This document shows positions 48,690-61,319 of a stretch of DNA of 64,000 nucleotides, piece by piece. Within the stretch, counting starts at the first letter, position 1. Each line of letters opens with the position of its first letter. Source of the DNA: Epinephelus fuscoguttatus (lineage: Eukaryota; Chordata; Actinopteri; Perciformes; Serranidae); NCBI RefSeq assembly GCF_011397635.1, contig NC_064754.1, positions 35,022,043 through 35,086,042 on the forward strand, read 5' to 3'. The translations under genes and the position numbers were made by a program. The notes beneath the pieces are model-generated. The model ran no database searches and had not been told where the DNA came from. It saw only the letters and a list, made by a program, of their open reading frames with translations.

Positions 48690-49842
48690 GGGAAATGGGT
48701 GGGTGGATGGCTCTGCACTGATCAAATCGTAAGGCCTTTCTAATAAGTGCTAAACTTTAAAGATAATCCCAGGTTCAAAATGTGGGGACAGAATCTAAAA
48801 GAGAACAATTTTTTTAAGCGACCTGTGATGGCAGGGGATGGGAGACTTAATGTCAAGCATTTACAGTTGACAGATTTGAGCTGCCCTCTAGTGGATGAGG
48901 ATGAAATGCAATACAACACTTCACTTTTTTTCTGTCTCTGTTTGATTTTAATGTGGCATGGAAATTCATGTCACAAGTAGTAAGAACAACTCAGTACAGT
49001 GCAGAAACTTGCTGCCCAACCAGACTGACTGATTGAACGTAGACAATTACCAGGAATTATGAGGATGAATGTACATTTAATAAGTAACAGCCACAGATAT
49101 TTGATCATTATTGTTCAGAACTGGACTTTGAATGGTATTAACTTAGGCTACAGCACAAGAAAGTAGGAAATTACAATAATAAACACAGTTGAAGGAGACA
49201 AAGGAAGAACCATTTAACGACATACCTTTCTTACTTATTTATGGTAGAAGCACAACTATAAAGTTAAAATGACCAACAAAATCTCCAAGTCCACAAAATC
49301 AGGCAGGCAAAATACTCCACTTCTAAAACGCGTGGTATGAAGCCGTGCAGCAGACTGAACAAAACCTGCTTCCTCACAGTCAAGATGGCACCAAAATAAG
49401 GGAAAAGGTGATGTATTGGTGTTGTATTGTGCCTCATGTTAGGGAGTCATGACGTTTTGGTTAAAGAACTAATTTGCAGATGCTGCAGTTCAAAGTGAGA
49501 CCAAATTTTGAGAATACAGGCATGAATGTGCACACAAAATATTAGGCTGATTGGTACAGTATTTTGCGAGATTAGACACTCACACACACATACTCACTCA
49601 CGTACACACATGACTAAATGCATAATGAAAATCAATTTGAATTGACCTTACATAATAGACCCAATAAGTCAGGGAACACCAACACTGTGGAGGAAAAGGG
49701 TCAGGTACCAGTCCAGTAATCTAACATGAATATTTAAACAGCATCTTTCTGACCTCTGTCACTGCGCTGTCATTTAGATTTTAGCAGTCTGGCCAGCTGG
49801 ATCGCAGTCCTACCAGGGTAGAGGACTGTGTTGTGAACAGTA
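48690..49842 (+). pseudogene. Remnant of a fourth plus-strand lectin unit
   Basis: 48690-48728 matches the end of the second lectin exon (VDGSALIKS with a GT donor, preceded by a small insertion that breaks the frame). 49778-49842 is the degenerate third lectin exon with a stop in place of the tryptophan. They lie in the right order with intron-like sequence between, so they are the tail of an old gene whose 5' part is gone. The second part is shared with 32587-32650 through the 8-kb duplication. Confidence 0.65.
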
Positions 49843-49942
49843 TTGAAAGAATTAGCATTAACTAATACGTCACCATTTGCCAGAGTAGGAAAGCTGCATA
49901 TGGGGCCAGGCATATGATGATATGTAAACATTCACATACTGA

Positions 49943-50000
<58 letters not shown>

Positions 50001-53000
50001 ACACATACTGTATGCTGACATGCATTCATGTTCATAGAACACGTACTGGCTTTTACAATGGCTTGATTTAGAAGCGGTGCCTCGTATTAAATTGCGGCCG
50101 GCGAATGGAGCTTTCACAGGCTTCAGACCATAACCTGGCCTTCATAAGCTATTATGTTTAAACCCACAAAGAGGGAACAATTTAAAAAAATAAAAGCCAC
50201 AACAGCTCAAGGAGGATAACATCCGATAAGAAATGTGCCCACACTATCGTCTAAGAGTGGGCTACGTGTTTGGTTCATAAAGATTATCCTTTGATCTTAC
50301 GGTTCCACTAAGCATCTTGCGAAGTGTTGCCGCCATACCCTTACATTTTTTTAATTTATGATTAAATTTTATTTATTACTTTTACCTTATTAAGTTTTAT
50401 GGTCTCATACGTTTGCTGGCTATAAGTACTGACATATTAATGTACTTGTTTAAGCGTTGAAGGGGTGCCTGTAATGCATTCATAGTTGCACTGTGTCGTT
50501 GTGTATTGCATTGTACATCAAAGGAAGGTAGACACAGAAGGTAGATACACAGGCCCAAGATGAATGCCGTCAGGAGGGAATCAAAACAAATAGAAAACAG
50601 CTTTTAAAATGCTTTTATTTTTATTTTACATGAGTATTATTTCACTGAGTCTATATACTTTAATGTTTACCATGTTTTATTTTGATGGCTCGCTTGTGAC
50701 TCATACACCAGCACTTAAAGCTATATGTGTTTGTGTAAGTGTGTGTGTGTGTGTGTGTGTGTGTGTCTGTGTGGGTGGGTGTGTGGGTATGGGTGTTGAA
50801 GCCCGCACACAATGTTTTGAAGCAGACCGCAGCAGGTGGGAAAGTACCCAGGTTGAGCTGCTGTCCGTTGGCATATGAATCAAACTACCCAAGTTTTTTT
50901 GATGACCAACAGCCAATTGTATTTTGAGTTTATTAAAAAACTCTGCGCCGTGTCATAAAGAACTGGGCTTGAAATGGTATAAAAAGAGAAGATTTTTGAT
51001 GTTCAGGGCTGACTTTTGGGAGGCTGCGGAGCCCTTGTCACACTGAACCACGATTTTTTTTCTACCCTTAGTCTCTGGCAGGAGACTGAGCAATAGACTG
51101 AATCTTCTAGCTTCCCATGTGAAACTCTTAACTGGTGAAAGCTGACTGCGAACGGACCCTGAGTATAGAAAGGACCCCAGAGCAGGTAGAATTTTAAAAA
51201 CTACTCAAAATTTAGTAATAATCCAGCCCAAATTTGAGGGTTTATAAACCAATCCAGACCAGTTCATAATTTTTTACCTTTCTTTTATTTATTTATTTAT
51301 TTATTTATTTTTTATTCTCTCACATCTTGTGGATTTACAAAAAATGAGTTTGTGTGGATTTACAAAATTCTGTTTTAAAGAAATATTCCGTTTTTTTCAT
51401 TTTCATACTTTTTGATCTTTTCATGTCATTTGGGTTTACAAAACGTATCGATGAAATAACCCTTATTCTTTGATTGAGGTTGATTCTTACCTTTTCTTGG
51501 ATTATTCATACCATGTAAGAAAAACATTATTGAGGGAATAAAAATCAAGTGACAACTTGGAATACTTCTCCTCGGATTATTATTTCTTGCAAAAATGATT
51601 ATCATCATCACCCAGGAACTCACTGTTGAGCCCCCGAGGTAAGTTCCAGCACATCTCACACGACGGTACGCAACTGATACAGATCCACACACACCCTATA
51701 GGCTACTCTACACCTCAGGGGAGGATAACCTGCATAGGGGCCTTCCCCTGGCTTACAAAGAGGGCTGAGCACGGTGGAACCTTATAGCTGTTAGGTTCCC
51801 AGGGTTAAGGGTTAATAAAATAAAAATTAAAACGATTACTATGAGTCACCATGCGATAAATTAATCCTATTGGGGTAATGGGTGACCACAAGCTAGTGAT
51901 CAAATTACGAGGCGTGAACAAAACCTATCAAACAAAATTGATCCATTTGAGATCTGAGTAACTGAAATCTTCCGAAGGGTTATTGAAGACGGAGGCAGCT
52001 TTGGCAGGTTATTGCCTGTGAGGGACTCCATGTGTAGCATCTCCGTCCTGGCTTAACACTGAACAGACAACACATCTTTTCTCGAAAAGATACCTCTGTC
52101 CGGGTGACACTCAAAAGATCGTCAGGTCCTTCATGTGATCAGGATAGTGGAAATGTCAAATAAGAAGGCCCCCCTCCGCCCCTCTGCCCTTCCCAAAGCT
52201 CGATAATCTCAGGGCTCATACGTTGCCTTCAGGTCAGGGACAAGGCCAGTGAGCAGAGATTAACTTGTATTCAACAAAAATTTAAGACCTATTTCTATCA
52301 TTAACAGATAAATTTGGGTTCTAGGCTACATAGGGGCCCATGGCGGCAACTGGCCTAGCCGAATTGACTCCCTGAGGGCTATGGACCCACTAGCATCGTC
52401 CATTTGACCTGTGTGTCCCGTGGCGGCTGATTAAAGAACTTGCCGTCACTGGTGGGAAGTTCTCAGATAATGAGCTTCTGAGAATGACCCGTTTCAAAGT
52501 CGTACCTGTCGAACAGAAGAAGCCACCTCGCTTCACAGCCTGTGGTTGAGTGACAGAGAGAGAACGAAAAATGTCCTCGGAGCAGACAGCTGTTTGAAAT
52601 CGGAGCAGAGAGGAAATTAGCAGTAAAGTTTTCCTACATTGTCACGTAGTAAACGTGTAGTGTAGGTTTCAGTTTGTCCGTGAATAAACACTGAAGCTCC
52701 TCAAGATCCAAGTCATTTTTTCCCCATTCCTTTTTATTCTTTTTTAGAGCAATACTGAAAGAATAACTAGCTTTGTCAATTTTTGCCTGTGACAGTATCT
52801 CTTGGGACTGTCATCACAAGAATGTCATCTATCCCAGCATACAAAACACATGAAATAACACATTAGAAATAATCACAACAATCTGGCAGTCCATGTGACT
52901 GGCTGTGAGTCTGAATACGTTTGCCTCTGGAAATGGCAACTGTGAGAAGTTTTAAATGGCAAAGTAGAAGACTCGACCACATCAAACAGTTGCATCACAG

Positions 53001-56000
53001 CAGCAAGGTGAGAATATCAATGACTGGAAAGATGAGTTTCATCGCTTGGTCTATGTGAGACACAATGAAACTATTCTTTGGGAGAAATAATACTACAGGA
53101 GTAGCTAAAGTGATGCAGTGACAAAGTGAAAACAGTTTGTAAGGCTGAAGACTGTAGGGTGTCTTATATGCTGTCTTTTATATATATACTTATACCTATA
53201 TACTTTTGTGTCAAACATTCTCATACGTCTTGAAACAAGAAATTACTGATAAACCATCACATTAGGTGTTAAACATTTCACTGCAGAAGGGTTGCTTATG
53301 TGACGTCTGGGCCCTTCTGAGCCTTTTTAAATCAACAGTCACATTATCACTATTTTGAAAATAAAAACATCATCACAGAGCTTGAAGTGATAATAAAAAT
53401 TCCCAACACTGCTGCCAAAGTTCGGACCAGTGTTTTTTTTTAGATCCACTTATGATGCCATCTCCATCACACTACACACATTCCTCACACACCCAGAAAA
53501 TCCCAAGTTATGTCAGGATGCTGTTCATTGATTACAGCTTGGCATTCAACTCCATCAATCCAAATAAAGTGATCAACAAACTGCAAACACTCGGTCTGGG
53601 AGCCCATCTCCATCAGTGGATTAAGGACTCTCTTACAAACAGACCCCAGCACATCAGGATCGGCCACCCCAACTCCTCCACCATCATTCTCAACACTGGC
53701 ATCCCCCAAGGTTGCGTCCTCCGTCCAGCCCTCTACTCGCTTTTTACCCACGACTGCACTCCCTCCCACAACACCAACCGCATTATCAAATTCACAGATG
53801 AGACAACCATAGTGGGACTCATATCAAACAATAATGAAACACAGCCCATGGGGAGCGATTTTCATAACTCATCACAGTGGACAGTACATTATGGGAAAAG
53901 GTAGAGAGGGTTTCAAGCTTTAAGTTCCTGGTGCACATAGCTGAGGACCAGATCTGGAGTCTTAACACCTCCCACATCATCAAAAGAGCCCATCAAAGGA
54001 TATTTTTTCTGAGGACCCTGAAACGTAACAGGCTTCCTCAGAAACTTCTGATCCGCTTTTACCACTGTAGAATTGAGATTATAATAACATACTGCTATAC
54101 CGTGTGGTGCTCTGGCTGCACTGCAGCCGAAAAGAAACATCTGGAGCGGGTTGTCAAGATGGCTGAGAGGATCATGAGCTTCCCCCTACCAAACCTTTGT
54201 GACATCCACTCAGGCCGTCTTCTCACACAGGCCACATACATAAGGTCAGACACCTCACGCCCACACACTATTTTATTGCTTTTATCTTTTTTATTGTGTA
54301 TTTTATCTTTTTGATCTTATTCTTATTTATTGTGTTTTAGCTTGTTGTGCAGCACTTTGGAAACCGTGTGTTTGTTAAAATTGTGCTATATAAATAAAGT
54401 GGATTGGACTGGATTGGACCCCGGACACCATCTCTTCACCACCCTTGCCATGGGCAGACAGAGGGCCCCCATCACACACACAAAAAGGCTACAGAACATT
54501 TTTTTCCCCAGAGCTGTGGACAGACTCCAGAGACTATAACCCCACCAAGACTTGCAATTCAAAAGAAAGAAGAGGAGGAAGTTCTCAGAGCGTATTTTTA
54601 TAAATAGACGTCAGACTAACAGAGTGTGAAAGGAAGTGTCAAGTGCCCTCACTGTTGCAAAGTGTCAGTGTGCAAAACTCCCCCACTTGAAAAGGCAGCT
54701 AATTTCAGGAAGACTTCACAGGACTCCACTCATCACTCTTTTGCTCTCTTTTTCTTCTTTCTTTTATTTAGAAGTTTGATGCAATGGTGAATAACCAGGT
54801 GAAAAACCTTTAAACACAAACAAACACCACTTTAAGAAAATGAAAAGCAAGATAATCACATTCAGTGAAACACGTCAGAGACTTGAATTTTTAAATAAGC
54901 AGAAATAAACCTTGTGAATAAGTAACAAATAATAGAGCAATATTTTAAGTAATTATGTTAAATACAGTAAGCACATTAAATACATTCTTAGTGTGGAATT
55001 CGATTTGACTTCATGATCTTAACTATACAAAACTAACAGCTTTTTAAGATAGATCTAAATGCTCACACTTTAATTGTATTTAACTCACATGATTTTTAAA
55101 TGCATCACAGTCTTAACTGCGTTTAACTACCATGACAGCATTTTTAATTATATTTATCCTACATTATTTTAACCATTAATATTTATAGTTCTTAATCAGA
55201 TCATTAAAGTGACTTGCAAACAATGGGCTGCAAACAATGCTACAAACAACAGACAATGCATGAAAGCTCACCAGCTGCTTGTTCCCACTGCTGCTTTGTA
55301 GTGATTCTGTGACTCCAAACCCAGATGACTAGCAAACCACCTGGGGCACTCAGCCTTGAGCCTTCAGGCTGGGAGGGGCATTCAACCTGGTGCATCCAGG
55401 CTGCAAGGGCGTGGCCCACAGTTCAGCTCAATAGGAAGTGAAATCATTAATGAATGAGAGCATCACATACCCAACACACCCAACTTTCAGTGATGATAGA
55501 TAGAGAGCTATGTAGGTAATGAACATGTAGGTAATCCTGACTACACCGCTGTTCAGTTGTTGTTTCACTAACTGTAGATTTTTATATAGATATAATTTCT
55601 GATCTACACAGTGATCTGTAAAATGTCAATCTGAGGTGCATTTACATACTGTACTTAATTTAGATCACTTTTTGTGCTCAATTTTATTCTTAACATTTAC
55701 ATTGAAGGCATTTTGTGGACTCTTTTTATTCCTCTGTAGTTTTGTTATTTTGAAACCTGATTTAAAAAAAAAGAGTCTACACATATTTCTGTATCAGTTC
55801 CCTGTGTAGTGTGTGTGACTGTTGAGATATTTCACAGTTCATTTGGTGCTGCGCAACAGTCGAAGTGACATAAAGTGTGTTACATGTACAGTTTAACAGT
55901 ATGTATGCCATTAAGTGATTTGTTTTCTCTGTCTTCATATTCTGATACTCCGTCTCACGCTTGCTTTATTTCATATCTTAATTATTTTATTTTGAATTAT

Positions 56001-57053
56001 TTTAATACAAATAAATGAAGAAATAAACAAAAATAGCCGCAGTACAATATTCAAACACACCCCCATCTCTTACTTTTCCCATAGATGCAAGAAGATAAAG
56101 AAGTGAAGATGAAGAAGTGGCACATACCTAAAGCCTTAAATCATCAAATTATAACTAGTGTATTCTTTCAGTCTTTGAAGTGAAACAGATTTCAGTGTGC
56201 CATATGTTCTGTTTCCACATAATTGTTTCTTCCTCTATTTGACCTGTTCTAAATCTGTTCACGGTGTAGTAATGGGTTTATTAGCTCACACTTGACGAAG
56301 ACACACACACAAAGAGGGAACACAGAGTTCACTGATCAGACTTCTCTGAATATTAAGGCAACCAGGACGATGCAGCAAATGGAGGTAGCGGATTATGTTA
56401 ATGAGAGACCAAGACGTGAGCAGAAACGCAGTGGGGATGGATATCCAACAGGTAATAACACAAATTATTTTATTGGATATGTGTTTGCAGCTGTGTGTGC
56501 AATAGCTGTTTGAAAACTTGACCATTTTAATTGACTTACAAGAAGCAACACCTCTTTATTCAATGAGTGCGTTTCAACACTGAAGGTGGTATCTGGTTTA
56601 TTACTTGTTTTTTAAAGCTTTTGCCAGAGACCCTCAGTCATGACAACAGTGCACTCACCAAGTTCATTTAAAGCTCACTCAACCATCTCCTGAAGAGGAA
56701 CAAAAAAACCAAAGCTGGCAAAACTGTTAACCAGTTTACAACCTGTCAGATTATCGGTCGTGTTTCTTGCCCCATTAAACATCATGTCAGCGGCTAATCT
56801 GGGAGTAACACCTGACAGAGACGATGGCCAAAGCTTCAAAAATGACACCCAAATTGTCAGAAAATTTAGCAATCCGAATCATTAGCATGCTAATGATTGC
56901 CATTTTACCTTTGTGAAACCTTATATAGTAAAGGTTACTTCAAAGCTATAGAGCATAGGTGTCATTATTTATGATGTGTTAACAACCACATCCAACCATT
57001 TTTCTCTGTGTGCACTACTCGGCTGCGCACCGCGTCTCAGCACGCTCTGTTTG
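48979..57053 (+). repeat. 8-kb segmental duplication, copy 2
   Basis: Near-identical partner of 31782-39860. Differences are scattered substitutions and short indels (for example length changes in AC, ttta and atc runs). The right end of high identity coincides with the Penelope-like insertion; beyond it E and F are similar but clearly less so. Confidence 0.9.
53426..54543 (+). mobile_element. Dead LINE reverse-transcriptase fragment, copy 2
   Basis: Same fragment as 36247-37365. One extra G near 53662 keeps the frame longer here, so a single 150-codon frame runs from the start to just past the FTDE box. The second part (VERVSSFKFLVHIAEDQIW...) remains in another frame, and the nested tail insertion is again present. 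Not functional. Confidence 0.75.
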
Positions 57054-60000
57054 CACAACGACAGTCGTTCACTGGTAACCACACATCATGCCTAACGACT
57101 GTTGCTCACCAGTGGCCCCACTCACTCCTAACGACTGTCGTTCACTAGTGTGACTCACCTGACCCAAACAATGGTCCAGCGAAACTCCACTAACGAAGTA
57201 TTGTCTTATGAGGGTGGTGGGTGTACACCTCCATAGAGGTTAAAAACCTGAGTCTTACTCCACTGTTTGTCAGACTAGTGAGGACTAGTCAGACCGATGC
57301 GTTGAGAACTGATGAAGCCGCTTGGATAAGAGGCGAAACGTCTTCTAGACAAAATCAAAGTCCAGTTGCCTATGATTTAATTGTTGCCAGAATCTGTTTG
57401 CTCTGTTTCATGTTGTCTAAATGTTGTCTAATTCGTTACGTCTGAAAGAAATGTCTTCAAGTTATGCGCGAAGATGATTGGCCTGAAAAATACACTTTTG
57501 ATCAATCAATCAATCAATCAATTACACACACACACACACACACTCCGTTGATTTTGCAGGGAGAAGACTCTGTCAACTGCTTTTCCTCGGCTTTGGCGTG
57601 CTGTGCATTGTACAAGTCATTCTCAATGTTTCTCTACGCCTTACAGGTGAGGGTGCTTTCTTTGCATTGTGTAACTTGAAATTTGCTAACACAGTTGTGC
57701 AGACAATACCACAATATTACAAATACACACACAGTGATGTAATTGGACATATTGCCTTTTTTCACAATTTGCTGTCAAACAAAACATTTTTTTGATTTCA
57801 ATTAATAATCAATTAAAAACATTTTAAATGCACATATTTTTTCATACTCTCAGTGTCATCGAGCAAGGAATCAACCCACTCGGACTGCAACACAACTCAT
57901 TTTTGTGTCCAGAACAATACAAAGATGGTGCCAAAGGACTGTGAGGGAAAGAGGCCTGACCACTGCAACGGATTGCAAGAGAGGTTCAACGCCTTGACTG
58001 CAGAGAAAAACGAGCTTCAGAACAGAAACAATGACCTCACCAACAGGTTGAGGAACGTGGAGGAGGAGAGGGACAGGCTGAAACAGAGGCTGGGGGGTGA
58101 GAACAAATCAGGTTAAGGTTTCTGACCTTAAAGAGAAACACCACCCACAAGTATATTAAGAATATTTAGAATTCCAATATGTTATTTATATGGCCTAGAT
58201 AAGTTAAATCAATCTTTGTGAATGTGAGCTACTCTCTTTCTCAAAGTAAGAAACCAGGGAAGAAATTCTTCAACTTGAGATGTCATAGAGTCTAGAGCTG
58301 CTCCATAGACAATGAATGGGAGCCTGATTTTGTGAACTCACAATATGTTTGATTTCTTTTTTATACTCAAACGAGCTTTATCCTATCACAGTGTTTGCAT
58401 TTCTGAAACACAAAATGTACGTTTGGAATGGTCGGGAACATTTATGACCTGCTCTATGACTTTATATCCTATGGCATCACAGATTTGAGTTTTAGCACTG
58501 TACCTTTTGGATTTAGGAAAAGAGCTTACTAATATTTTTTAGACTTTTAGACTGTCTTGGACCATCGGAATAACATATATGATTTTTGAAACTGGGCGTA
58601 GTTCCCCTTTAACTTTAGGTCCTCTTCACTTCTTCCTCTTTCTTGTCAGTTTGGTCATGGTGGCATCTCCACCTAATGACCCAGCACTTCTTGTAGTTAC
58701 AAAGAAACTATTGTTGTTGCAAGCAGAGATCAAAAGCATCAACTCTCTTGTTAAGTGAAGGTTTTTTCTTCTTCTTACTTTTTGAATAACCTTTTCCATT
58801 TAGACCACAAATATGAAAGCTTTAACATTTTTGGCTGTGTTTTAGGGACAAATATTGATTTGCAGGGTCTTTTCAGATAGCAGCATCTGGAGTCACCACA
58901 TGTAAGGAATTGCTCCGGGTACGCACATGTGCTGTGCTGAAGGCTCTAGTGCCAGAGGGGGCATCCAAAAAGCCAATATCATCATCATCAGTCATAATCA
59001 TACATATTGCATTAACTCTCCCAGTTTAAGGCCATTCAGGCACAACAAAGCAATAACACTCAGGGCACTCAAATGACCAGCAGTGACCCTGTGAATATAT
59101 CTTTACAACTGATCACTGTACAGTTGTAGTTACAGTCTGTTAGATATTGTAGGTGCTAATTACAATTAGTGTTTTAAAGTCACAGATAGACAATATCATA
59201 TCTATATTTTTTGTCTTCAGATTACATTAATTGTCAAATTCAGAGTCTTATTTGTATTTACAGCTCCCCATTCAATTCCTCAATTCAAATTCAAATCCTC
59301 CTAATTTGTGATGCGCTGTTTGTTTATTTCATCCTCCAGTGCCGAGTGGTTGTGTGTCCTCTCAGCAGTGTCCTGCAGATTGGAGTGAGATTAACTCCAG
59401 ATGTTATTTCCTCTCCACTGAGAAGAGGACGTGGGAGGACAGCAGGAAATACTGTCAGAGTAAAGATGCTGACCTGGTGGTGATCAACAGCGAACAGGAG
59501 CAGGTACAGTACAGTAAATCTGTGACTGAGTCTGATTGCATGAGTGTTTGCAGTTCTTGAGGTCGAAGGAGAACTTTTGAAGTCATAATTACATGTGATC
59601 TCAATCAACAGAGGGCCTTGTACCGTCTGGATGGGGATGCTGACCTTTTGTTCTGGATCGGTCTTAGTGACACAAAAGGGACCAACAGGTGGACATGGGT
59701 GGATGGATCTGAGCTGACCAAATCGTAAGATTTAAAATAACTCTGTAGTTTTATGCTGGGCAGGCCGAGTAAATTAGAACTGGTTAAGAGATCTTCACAG
59801 GTCTAAAATTTTAGACTAGATCTGAAACTGACCATTTTTTTAAAGAGACCTTATCTGGTCTGATCTAATGAAAATAACTTTGTGACATATAGGCTGAAAC
59901 TATCCCTTTGTTCTGAAAGAAGTACATGAGACAGACTATCTGTTCCTCCTCCTGCACAGAATGGAAAAAGGCTACATATAACATGAATTGTAATTCACTT

Positions 60001-60641
60001 TTTCCTATATTTTTCTTTGTTTGTTTTGCTTCAGTTGGGCATTTAAATCTTCCATTTGGACCCAGTGCAAATTGTCTTGAGGATAATTAGACCCAACTCA
60101 AAATGTGATTAACTTTAATAGAACCAACAGGAGAGAGAAAACCTACCAAAAGGGGGAACTGGGTCCAAGGTGACACACAGAGATGGGACACGGCCTTGAC
60201 AAAAACACCCATTTCAGTTTTGGCATGAGAAACATATGTATATATATTAATATTACTCTAAACCATCTGGTTGAATGGTCACAAAGGCCCCTATGATGTT
60301 ATAGTGTTACACAAACTGGTATCAGTCCAGTCATCTAACATGAATATTCAATCTATATCTCTCTGACCTTCATCACTGTGCTGTCATTTAGGTTTTGGCA
60401 GTCTGGACAGCCGGATCGCAGTCCCACTAAGGTAGAGGACTGTGTGGAGATGTATCACCTCAACCCAGTCCAGGCCAACTGGAATGACGCCCCCTGTCGA
60501 GTCCAGCGTCGCTGGCTGTGTGAGAGAGAGCTGTGTCCACGTGTGCGTAATGTGTCCATGGTTGAGCAGGATAAAAAGAGAGAAAGAAATCTAGAGCTAG
60601 AGAGAGAGGCTGAGAGAGAGATGCTCCCAGAGATGCAATAA
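56370..60641 (+). CDS. Receptor F: complete QPD-type C-type lectin receptor
   Basis: Six GT-AG exons join in frame to 939 bp (312 residues plus stop): 56370-56451, 57560-57646, 57854-58096, 59340-59503, 59612-59724, 60392-60641. The tail has ADYVNE at Y9; the transmembrane segment is about 31-49 (LCQLLFLGFGVLCIVQVIL). The stalk (57-137) has four cysteines (68, 74, 86, 94), NTT and NNT glycosylation sites and a coiled coil (NELQNRNNDLTNRL). The lectin domain (about 148-274) has cysteine pairs 148/159, 176/273 and 247/265, plus WIGL, WVDG, QPD at 236-238 and WND at 260-262. QPD is the galactose/GalNAc-type motif. A charged tail, rich in Glu/Arg/Lys, follows the domain (275-312) and is unusual. 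An aataaa lies at 60766. Confidence 0.88.
57054..57393 (+). mobile_element. Penelope-like element fragment in intron 1 of F
   Basis: A 340-bp insert is flanked by ctgtttg at 57047-57053 and 57394-57400; the same place in E has a single copy and no insert. It ends agtccagttgcctatgattt, a phrase that accompanies the ribozyme-bearing terminal repeats of fish Penelope-like elements as I know them, and it contains the hammerhead core at 57305-57346. No coding part remains. Confidence 0.55.
57305..57346 (+). ncRNA. Hammerhead ribozyme-like motif
   Basis: CTGATGA at 57309-57315 and GAAAC at 57335-57339 are the two conserved core strands. Between them gcc.ctt/aag.ggc forms stem II with one G-A mismatch and a ggat loop. 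After a minimal C-G stem III comes the TC cleavage position (57341-57342), and agaa (57305-57308) can pair with ttct (57343-57346) as stem I. The order fits a type I hammerhead with a very short stem III, the kind described in Penelope-like elements, which may need a dimer. Activity is not shown. Confidence 0.55.
58130..59330 (+). other. Long intron of F, matches E
   Basis: Intron between stalk and first lectin exon. From about 58250 it is nearly the same as 43430-44165 and 44442-44770 in E, without the foldback element and without the short repeat. No extra exon seen. Confidence 0.55.
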
Positions 60642-60765
60642 ACTGGGCGACACCACTGCTCAGGAGCATATTATTATGTGTTTGGACATGGACATGCACG
60701 TGCAAATGACTTAATGTGCTTTTGCATGCAGCAGAGCTAAGACGTTCATATTTGAAACCATTCTG

Positions 60766-60771
60766 AATAAA
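60766..60771 (+). promoter_or_regulatory. Polyadenylation signal of F
   Basis: aataaa in ttctgaataaaaactg, 125 bases after the F stop codon, the first such hexamer downstream. Confidence 0.5.
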
Positions 60772-61319
60772 AACTGATTGTCACAATAATAGAAAAAATC
60801 ATCAGTGACAAACTGAAATATGGAAATATAAGCAAATTTAATTTAGAAATGAAATCAACTGTGAATTTGATGTATTTTAAACAAACTCTTAGCCAATTTG
60901 TGCAGGTTGGCAATACTTTTGGAGACTATGGTAGTATGCTTTGTGACGTACTTTGTATTGCATCGAGATATTTTGTGGCACTTTATGTGCTAAATCATAT
61001 GTATGTCGTACATTGTTGCAATGGTGTAGTGGTAGTCGATGAGGTGGGTGTACTATTAGGTGGATGGATGGGATCAAAATTAATTACTATAGACGTAGTA
61101 TTGTGCTTCCTCGTGTATAAGGCTTCATTGTACCTGAAGTTAACTGTGTCCTGGGAGTTTTCATTTGTGTATGAGAAGCTTGCTTTGTAGCTGTTCTCAT
61201 GACAGATATCAGTTAACTAGAGGCCTCCCTTTGCCTCCCTTTTCTGTGCACTTCTAAGTTTTAATTATATTATGTGACTGAATCTGTGATTCTTAGTCAG
61301 ACCTACAGAGGACACTCCA
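60772..61319. other. No gene seen
   Basis: A 113-codon frame at 60849-61190 is hydrophobic but has no recognisable domain, and nothing around it suggests a gene. Confidence 0.35.

Noticed and set aside
60849-61190. 113-codon hydrophobic frame downstream of F
   Set aside because: Anonymous AT-rich sequence with no signal of selection or splice context that can be judged by eye.
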